Assembly: GCF_029852145.1 (NCBI RefSeq)
Contig: NC_079975.1
Location: forward strand, 7,564,001-7,628,000
Direction of reading: 5' to 3'
DNA length: 64,000 nt
Source of the DNA: Microplitis mediator
Lineage: Eukaryota; Arthropoda; Insecta; Hymenoptera; Braconidae
Positions 59,401-64,000 of this stretch are shown piece after piece (the stretch's first letter is position 1; every line of letters starts with the position of its first letter). Under the pieces are notes generated by a model that had not been told where the DNA came from, did no database searches, and saw only the letters and a list, made by a program, of their open reading frames with translations. The position numbers and the translations under genes were made by a program.

Positions 59401-60504
59401 GGCCTAAGATTTCGGCCGACATACCAGTATCTAGCGAAACATTCCGAAATCTAGTCATCCAGTAGATTTTCCTTTCGTTACTTTAACAAATCAATTTTTT
59501 TAATGTAACACAACATTAATGTAACACAAGTCCGGCAAACAATTTACTATCATTACAAAAACATTGTAATCACGACAAATGTTTCCTTATCCATAAATTA
59601 AGGCACGAATTTGTTACCATAAGTTATCTTATCTTGTGGATACGAAAAAACCTTTTCCGAGCGTATGTAACAAAATATAACATGAAAAATCATATAAAAT
59701 TAAACAGGTTTATAACGGGTCGAGAACAAAACTGAACGCACGGTAGTGGGGAGGCTGTAACTCCAAGAAAAATTTCCCCTACGACCCCTAGACCGGGCTT
59801 ATGTCGGGTAGTCGACTGTAGTGAATACAATCAAGAATAAAAAATGTATGAGTGTGTAACAATTTTTGTAGGACATTTGAGATTTTAAGTGATGCTGCTT
59901 ACGATATTAAACTATTAGAAGATTATTTTAGAGAAAAACTTTTGCTAGCACAAATTTTTCAAATTGGAAACGAAATGTTTTTTTTTTAATGACTTATGGT
60001 ACAAAAATAAAATGTATAGTGGTCTCAACGAAAAAGCCGTTCTCAAATGGATAGTGGGGGTACAGGAAATACATGCTAAGCAACGGTAGTGGGACGACGA
60101 CTTTTTAGTTGGGACGACTATAAAAGTTAACATTTTGTTGTGCCGCCATTGATATTTAAAAAGTGTTGAATTTACTTCTCGTTAACTCAAATTTTGTGAT
60201 TAAATTTTCAACATAAACTTGGTCTAATTTTTTTTGTAAATTTTCTAAACACTTCTACTTTTTAAAAATTTGTATTCTGTTAGTATTCAATAAGAACGCA
60301 AATTTTTCCGAATGTTAAAACAATAAGTCAAATGCATTGTTTTATAGAGAACTTAGTTGTAAACATTTATCGTTTTGCATTAAATATGCTGAATAATATC
60401 GAAATTTATGACTTACCATAAGACCAGTTTCTACACTAGGAAGGAGAGTAAGTCGACTGCCATCTTGAAGACAATTTTCCTTCAGTGTACCATCACGTAG
60501 CTGC
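47195..60504 (-). CDS. midn: Midnolin (stuxnet homologue), last four coding exons, 592 aa visible, 5' partial
   Basis: Exons 60504-60417, 50077-48986, 48895-48556 and 47454-47195 join in one frame. The first ends the ubiquitin-like domain (NCLQDGSRLTLLPSVETGLM). The second opens with the first Catch segment (RPEQSVMQALENLNDSQVND, then GKAPLNLTMRLGDQMMLIQL) and continues as a Ser/Thr/Pro-rich, His-rich disordered stretch. The third holds the second Catch segment (GVYSGTFSGTLNPALQD, GRPKRDISTIIHILNDLL). The fourth has the basic C-terminal helix (KMRRLRLVMEQRRAKRKARR) and ends PVVA, as in vertebrate midnolin (FVVA). Midnolin binds the proteasome and delivers substrates without ubiquitination, notably short-lived transcription factors; fly Stuxnet promotes Polycomb turnover. 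The N-terminal half of the ubiquitin-like domain and the start codon lie upstream of 60504 and were not found up to 64000. Confidence 0.93.
47516..47601. repeat. GATCGGAACGTTTTTCGCG repeat, left part only
   Basis: CCTGAGGATCGAAACATTTTTC through CTTAAGGGGTG matches the left part of 51018-51224; the rest is lost next to the following element. Confidence 0.55.
47602..48452. mobile_element. CAGGGTGGCCAC-ended element in midnolin intron
   Basis: CAGGGTGGCCAC and GTGCCCACCCTG form short inverted ends. Multiple ATTCCCTGA/TTTCCCGG words lie inside. A CACTGGTTACAAAAATTAAGG foldback (about 47895-48345) is nested in it. An open frame at 48007-48237 lies wholly in the foldback. Confidence 0.7.
48556..48895 (-). 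CDS. midn: midnolin exon: Catch 2
   Basis: Begins EHARRRQGAIIESMHHHGKG after TACAG. Highly conserved GVYSGTFSGTL and GRPKRDI segments, then a His/Ser-rich stretch. Ends G|GTATAT. Confidence 0.95.
48986..50077 (-). CDS. midn: midnolin exon: Catch 1 and low-complexity region
   Basis: 364 codons, phase 0 both ends. First about 50 residues are conserved. The rest is Ser/Thr/Pro-rich with a His run (HPHYHHHSHHHHHSRK). Ends LTQKLKQLSSE|GTATTT. Confidence 0.95.
50199..50385. repeat. ATGAGTGTGAATG-ended MITE
   Basis: TTATGAGTGTGAATGTAGC to TTTCATTCACACTTATAA. Relative of the pair at 34781-35211. Confidence 0.75.
50788..50902. mobile_element. 115-bp piggyBac-like MITE with TTAA duplication
   Basis: TTAA at both borders; inverted ends CCCGTCAGCACTCCCG and CCCTTCAGCAGTTCCG (reading inward). 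Removing one TTAA and the insert restores CACCGTGTTAAAATTACA, the word found uninterrupted in the related copy near 17813. Confidence 0.85.
51018..51224. repeat. GATCGGAACGTTTTTC repeat (intact copy)
   Basis: ACTTGAAGATCGGAACGTTT at the left, AAACGCTCCGATCTCCAGGT at the right. The centre is GTAGTTGGGGATGGCCTGTC. Both ends are inverted. Confidence 0.8.
51225..52518. other. midnolin intron DNA, no feature
   Basis: AT-rich. GGATATATACTTTTTCCGTG near 52200 and its inverse near 52150 form a small palindrome. Nothing else recognised. Confidence 0.35.
52519..52585. repeat. ACAGAAAAAA-ended MITE (shortest copy)
   Basis: ACAGAAAAAAGGATTTCTTGG to CCAAAAAATCCTTTTTGTGTG. Confidence 0.6.
52636..52870 (-). 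other. GC-balanced island with two open minus-strand frames, unidentified
   Basis: The composition is near 50% GC in a 70+% AT intron. One minus frame reads ...SLYAGSSWDSISYISMAASI then GAILTVAAMQRALYFKCAVD, with a possible membrane helix. A second overlapping frame is also open over 80 codons. No family is recognised and no splice context stands out. It could be an exon remnant, regulatory DNA or a nested gene piece. Confidence 0.25.
53170..53570. other. GC-balanced island in midnolin intron, promoter-like
   Basis: Contains TATATATA (near 53385), pyrimidine-rich CTCTCCCACCCACG and several CpG words. Short frames on both strands are unconvincing. Possibly an internal promoter or enhancer. 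Confidence 0.25.
54290..54571. repeat. AAGTTGGC-word MITE (full copy)
   Basis: CCTTGATAACCAAGTTCGC at the left and GAAAGTCTGGCTATCAGCC at the right are inverted. About fifteen AAGTTGGC/CAACTTG words inside. Confidence 0.75.
54572..56037. other. midnolin intron DNA, no gene seen
   Basis: AT-rich. A fragment GCGCACCTCAAGCGCGAAGC near 55425 matches the end of the 21215-22915 repeat; nothing else recognised. Confidence 0.35.
56038..56268. repeat. MITE with GTCATAGTA...CGGACCATGTTGG ends
   Basis: ATGGTATGATGTCATAGTAC at the left, GTACTATGACACCAT-like at the right. The inverted match continues through GGACCATGTTGGCCACC and ATAAACACATG. A solo end lies at 61690-61740. Confidence 0.85.
56381..57028. 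repeat. TA-flanked MITE, GTAAATTGAACGTT-word family
   Basis: TCCCGAGTCGAAATATTAGACG at the left and CGTCTAATATTTCTACTCGGGA at the right, TA flanks. Each side has 4-5 tandem copies of ACGTAAATTGAACGTTNTTA. Confidence 0.9.
57207..57373. repeat. Short MITE with about 60-bp inverted ends
   Basis: ATGCCTATGTAGCATAGTAA and GGTTACATTACTC at the left are mirrored at the right (GAGTAATGTAACC, TTACTATGCTGTATAGGCAT). Confidence 0.85.
57374..58951. other. midnolin intron DNA, two GC-richer patches
   Basis: Patches at 57720-57850 and 58380-58660 have mixed composition but no supported frame, hairpin or motif. Remainder AT-rich. Confidence 0.3.
58952..59087. repeat. TA-flanked MITE, TGTGTTAA-word family
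   Basis: CACAGTTGAAAAATTTGTGTT at the left, AACACAAAATTTTCAACTGTG at the right, TA at 58950-58951 and 59088-59089. Three further TGTGTTAA/TTAACACA words inside. Confidence 0.85.
59311..59485. repeat. GATCGGAACG repeat, right end lost
   Basis: TACCTGAAGATCAGACCGTTT, GTAGTTCTGG, GGCCGACATACCAG and CCAGTAGATTTTCC follow the order seen at 51018-51224 and 30020-30110. Confidence 0.65.
59486..60416. other. midnolin intron DNA next to the ubiquitin-like exon
   Basis: GC-richer patches at 59700-59820 and 60040-60130 share AACGGTAGTGGG-like words but show no frame. Confidence 0.3.
60417..60504 (-). CDS. midn: midnolin exon: end of ubiquitin-like domain
   Basis: Acceptor ATTTAG, donor ATG|GTAAGT. 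Encodes QLRDGTLKENCLQDGSRLTL and LPSVETGLM. Starts with the last base of a codon split from an exon beyond the window. Confidence 0.88.
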
Positions 60505-63500
60505 CTAAATAAAAATTATAAAGTTAGTTTTATTTTGATCATGGTTTACAGTTTGTACAGATAATTTAAAAAAAGAATATGTACTAAGGAAAACATAAGT
60601 GGACAAAATATGATGAGTAATTTGTGTGAATTAAATGAACAAATTGTTGGTAAAAACAGTCTATAAATTAACTGTCAATAAATCGATATTGTATTTCAAA
60701 TTACCGGTGAAAAAACAATAGTCACGGATGTTACTGTTTTGTTATGCCAAACTTTTCTTACTGTAATATGTTAATTTTTCGGAATAATCATCAAAATACT
60801 ACAAGTAAAATAATTTCTTTGATCTTTGATCTTTTGGGGCGGGAAAAAATTTTCTTAAGGGGAGTCTGAGCTTTTCTCTCTGTCCCACTCAAGTCTATTT
60901 CAAAGTATGTGGAATATTCGGATAGAATCGTGAAAATAACCATAGCAGCGTTCTAAATCTCTAAAAGTTCTTCTTTTTAAATTTAAATGTTTTTTTCAGA
61001 ACGTTCAATATTTTCGAATGACAGATTTGAGATTTGATGTTTAATCGAAATTAATAATGAATTTTGTGATCCTCGTATCTAAATTAATTGTTAATTTACT
61101 TTCTTATAAAGTAACAAAGCTTTACAATATCATTTTAAAACGATGATTTCTGTTGATAAATTAAGAAAATTTCTGTCAACAGGTTGCTTAAGAGATGTCG
61201 CGTGTTAATGGAATGCAAAATTATACAAATTAAAAATGAAAATCATCCCGACGATAATGGATCAATTTCTATTAATTATTTTCCTTATGCAAAACTCTTT
61301 TGTGATGAGCTCTAATGGATTTTCTAAACTTTTGTCAAAATTTTATTTATGTCAATCTTTACACTTTTTAAATGTAACTAAAACACCTAAAATTTCGGAA
61401 GATTATATTTAGGCGACAGCACTCGTTTTACTCAACCAATGCGGAACAGACATACAAAATCCACAAGCCCGACATTCTTTAGTCAGAACTAGTTGATGCA
61501 CAATTTGTTCTCTTTGTAAAAAAAGGTTTTTAAAAATCTACTGCTTTGAATTTTTGAAATGATTTTTTTGTTGTCAGAGAATAAAACAAAACAAAGAAAA
61601 GAACGAAATGAAAATATCTTTCAATAAAAGTTATTAAGTTGGCCAGCCCCGAAATTTCCTGCTGTTTTCCAGCTCAAGAAGCCATCAGATGACCAACATG
61701 GTCCGACTGTACTATGACACCATATCATTTCAAACAAGAATAATTTCCACGTTTGTATCAGTAATAACAATAATTGAGTTAATTACTTTATTGTATTAAA
61801 TAGTCATAATTTAATTTAATCCTTTAGCTACGACGTTAATTGGAACTATAAATACACATACTAATATCTTTTTGAAATGAATTTCACGTGCTAGTAAAAT
61901 TTGTATGAAGAGGGGTCTGAACTTTTCTCTCTATCACACTCAAGTCGACGAACGGTACTATTCTTGTTGCACTTGCGCAGTAAATGGAAACTTTGTCCAC
62001 ATTTTTCTCTTAAATAAATGAACATTTTTGAAAAATGAAAACGTAAATTGCTAGATTATAGATTAGTACATCGAGCCTCATTCTCAGTTTTGCGTTTAGA
62101 GGTTTTACTAAAGGACAAAGCAGACAAAAATTACTACAGACCCTCCTTAAAGAAAACCTAATAGTCCCTTGAAACAGCTGTACATACATGACGTTATGTT
62201 TGTAAGTTGTAACGGTCAAACAACCGTAAATACAATGTCGCATCAACAATCGCTTTATTAAAGACACCTGTGACTATTCGCATAACTATACTACTAAAAT
62301 GGTTAATTGCGTAAATTTATATCAAAATATTAACGTTGCAATTACTGTCAGAACACTTGATAATTAATTTTTCAAAATTCAACTCGGTGTCCAATTATGA
62401 CTGCTATCATAATTAAAGTAATCTATTCTAATTCATAAATTAAGATAGTGAGGATTTTGTTTTTCGCTCTAATAATTTTTCATTCAGTCAATATATGACA
62501 TCATTCAGGCAATCTGTTGATATGAACATTTGTATTCTATGATCAGAACTCAAATATCTATACATGAATATGTATTTTCGTGATTTTTATTCTTACACTC
62601 AGCTTATTTTGTTTAAATCAACTGCCTTTTTCTACACGGAGAAATAACTGTTGGTTGAAATGCTATAGCATCATTATGAAAATTTTTAAGCTGTGTAAGA
62701 AATTTCCAAATCATTAAGTAAATTACATGCTGTAGTGGTGAAGTTTTGTGCCCAGAGGGACTGAAATTTCAACAAAGAAATCCCAAGTTCTTGTAAACTT
62801 CTAAGATATTCAACAAAATGATCACTCTAAATTGGAGAACATTTGGCAAAAAATTTCTAGGTGTATGTTTAAATAACGATGATAAGCAGTATTACCAAGT
62901 TTGAAAATGCGGTTGATGTCCTTGTTAAAAAATGCATCTATTTTAATTTGAAATTAATAACTTTAGTTTATTTGTCTTGATATTTATTAACTTTTCAATA
63001 AATAATTTTATTCAAGTCAAAAGCTTCGTAGCTTTATTCTCAGCGATAGAAAATGAATACACGGCTCTCTCCGTAACCCGAGTATCCATTTTTATGGCCC
63101 TCCGACCTTCTAGAGTCATAAAACTCAGCATCATCACATATGACTCAGGCCTCTCGCCCACATCCCCCGCGTTTCAAAGGCTGCTCTGTTAGTTGCTTTT
63201 GTTTTTTATTAAAATTTCGCTATAAGCATTAAGAAAAATTTTACTAAAGAGTTTTTATCATTTGAAAAGTTTCTCGTCAAGTTTGGGTCGATTTGTTTTG
63301 AGTCGTTTCTCAGCTCCCATTACCCAGGTCCAGATAAAAGAAGTCAGTTTTCTCTGACGTCGAGTAACCACATCACGAACTTGCATTATGTGTCTTTTCT
63401 CTATCATATATCAGCTGTGTATTAGTAACTTCTGGTTCCAACTTTTACAGTAGCTCTCCAGTGTTTTAGTAATCATCACGATCCAATTTAATCCTAGCCA

Positions 63501-64000
63501 ATCATTACACCTTCCTTTGACTAAAATCGTCGAGTCTATTGGTAACTAACGTACGGAGCAAACATTAACATACAACTCCTATTATTAACGAACCCTCCTA
63601 TTATTAATCTCTCCACTGAAGAAAGATACGAGAGCTTGCATACTACTTTTTATTACTCTAGGTTTCGATATCTCATTTCTAAGCCCCTTGAGTTTGTCAC
63701 AAGGCCAAGTTTGTTTCACCTTCAGGTCCAATGTTACCTGAAGGCCACCCTGTGACACACTTCTCTGGAGGAATAGTGAAAATTCTGTTTAGAAATCCTC
63801 AGATTAGTTGAGTACCTTTCACAATCTTGGCTTGCTTACACCTGAGTCAGAACTAGAATACCACACTTGTACTGTCTCTCCTTGCTCTCCTGGTCGATCT
63901 CAACACTGAAATATTTTATTTTTTGATGCCACAGTGAGCTACTATCAGCCCATCTCAGAAATCGGTACGAATTCCAAAACCTTCATCATAGACAACGGGA
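60505..64000. other. Upstream of the visible midnolin exon; no coding exon found
   Basis: I looked on the minus strand for the N-terminal half of the ubiquitin-like domain and found none. Two related patches with CTTTTCTCTCTGTCCCACTC / CTTTTCTCTCTATCACACTC (about 60860-60930, 61905-61990) are a dispersed repeat. 61690-61740 is a solo end of the 56038-56268 MITE. 63020-63200 and 63290-63990 are GC-richer and could include untranslated exon or promoter sequence. Confidence 0.35.

Noticed and set aside
1..64000. Endogenous virus (for example bracovirus) segments
   Set aside because: If this is a braconid, proviral DNA would be conceivable, but I saw no virus-like coding sequence.
1..64000. tRNA, rRNA or snRNA genes
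   Set aside because: Searched by eye for B-box-like and conserved rRNA/snRNA words; none was convincing.

Overview
This is an AT-rich (clearly above 65% A+T by eye) piece of an animal nuclear genome. Intron-rich genes whose products match arthropod proteins, an arthropod-type mir-210 hairpin, and very dense short inverted-repeat transposable elements point to an insect. A hymenopteran parasitoid wasp is my best guess, but that is inference. There is no prokaryotic signal (no operons, no Shine-Dalgarno sites, no CRISPR array) and I saw no viral genes.

Layout. (1) 1-23.9 kb has no protein-coding gene. It holds a conserved microRNA hairpin, mir-210 (19474-19560, + strand). About 0.9 kb upstream of it is a TATA/E-box promoter-like block (18482-18588). 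Further upstream, five exact TGACGTCA palindromes (CRE/ATF sites) lie between 0.9 and 10.3 kb, several next to exon-like, GC-richer blocks that end in good splice donors. One hypothesis is that these are alternative first exons of a long mir-210 primary transcript. (2) 23939-33994, minus strand: TTC17, 11 coding exons, 801 aa, with signal peptide and TPR blocks. (3) 37743-43410, plus strand: mind bomb 2 (mib2), a RING E3 ligase, 9 coding exons, 946 aa. TTC17 and mib2 are divergently transcribed, and the 3.7 kb between them is packed with one inverted-repeat family. (4) 47195-60504, minus strand: the 3' four exons of midnolin (Drosophila stuxnet homologue), including the end of its ubiquitin-like domain, both Catch segments and the C-terminal basic helix. 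Its 5' end lies beyond 60.5 kb and was not found in the window.

All splice joins of the three genes were checked by hand for GT/AG borders and reading phase, and each gene stays open across all exons. The remaining sequence is dominated by nested miniature inverted-repeat elements (MITEs) and foldbacks. Many are TA-flanked, and in most families the interior is filled with degenerate copies of one short family-specific word (ACACCG, CTCCG, GTTCCA, GATAGTAAT, TGAACGTT and others). Two further elements have piggyBac-like TTAA borders. One of these is a precise insertion for which a related repeat copy elsewhere in the window preserves the empty site. The genes do not form one pathway: mib2 (ubiquitin ligase) and midnolin (ubiquitin-independent proteasome delivery) both concern protein turnover, but their proximity is probably chance.
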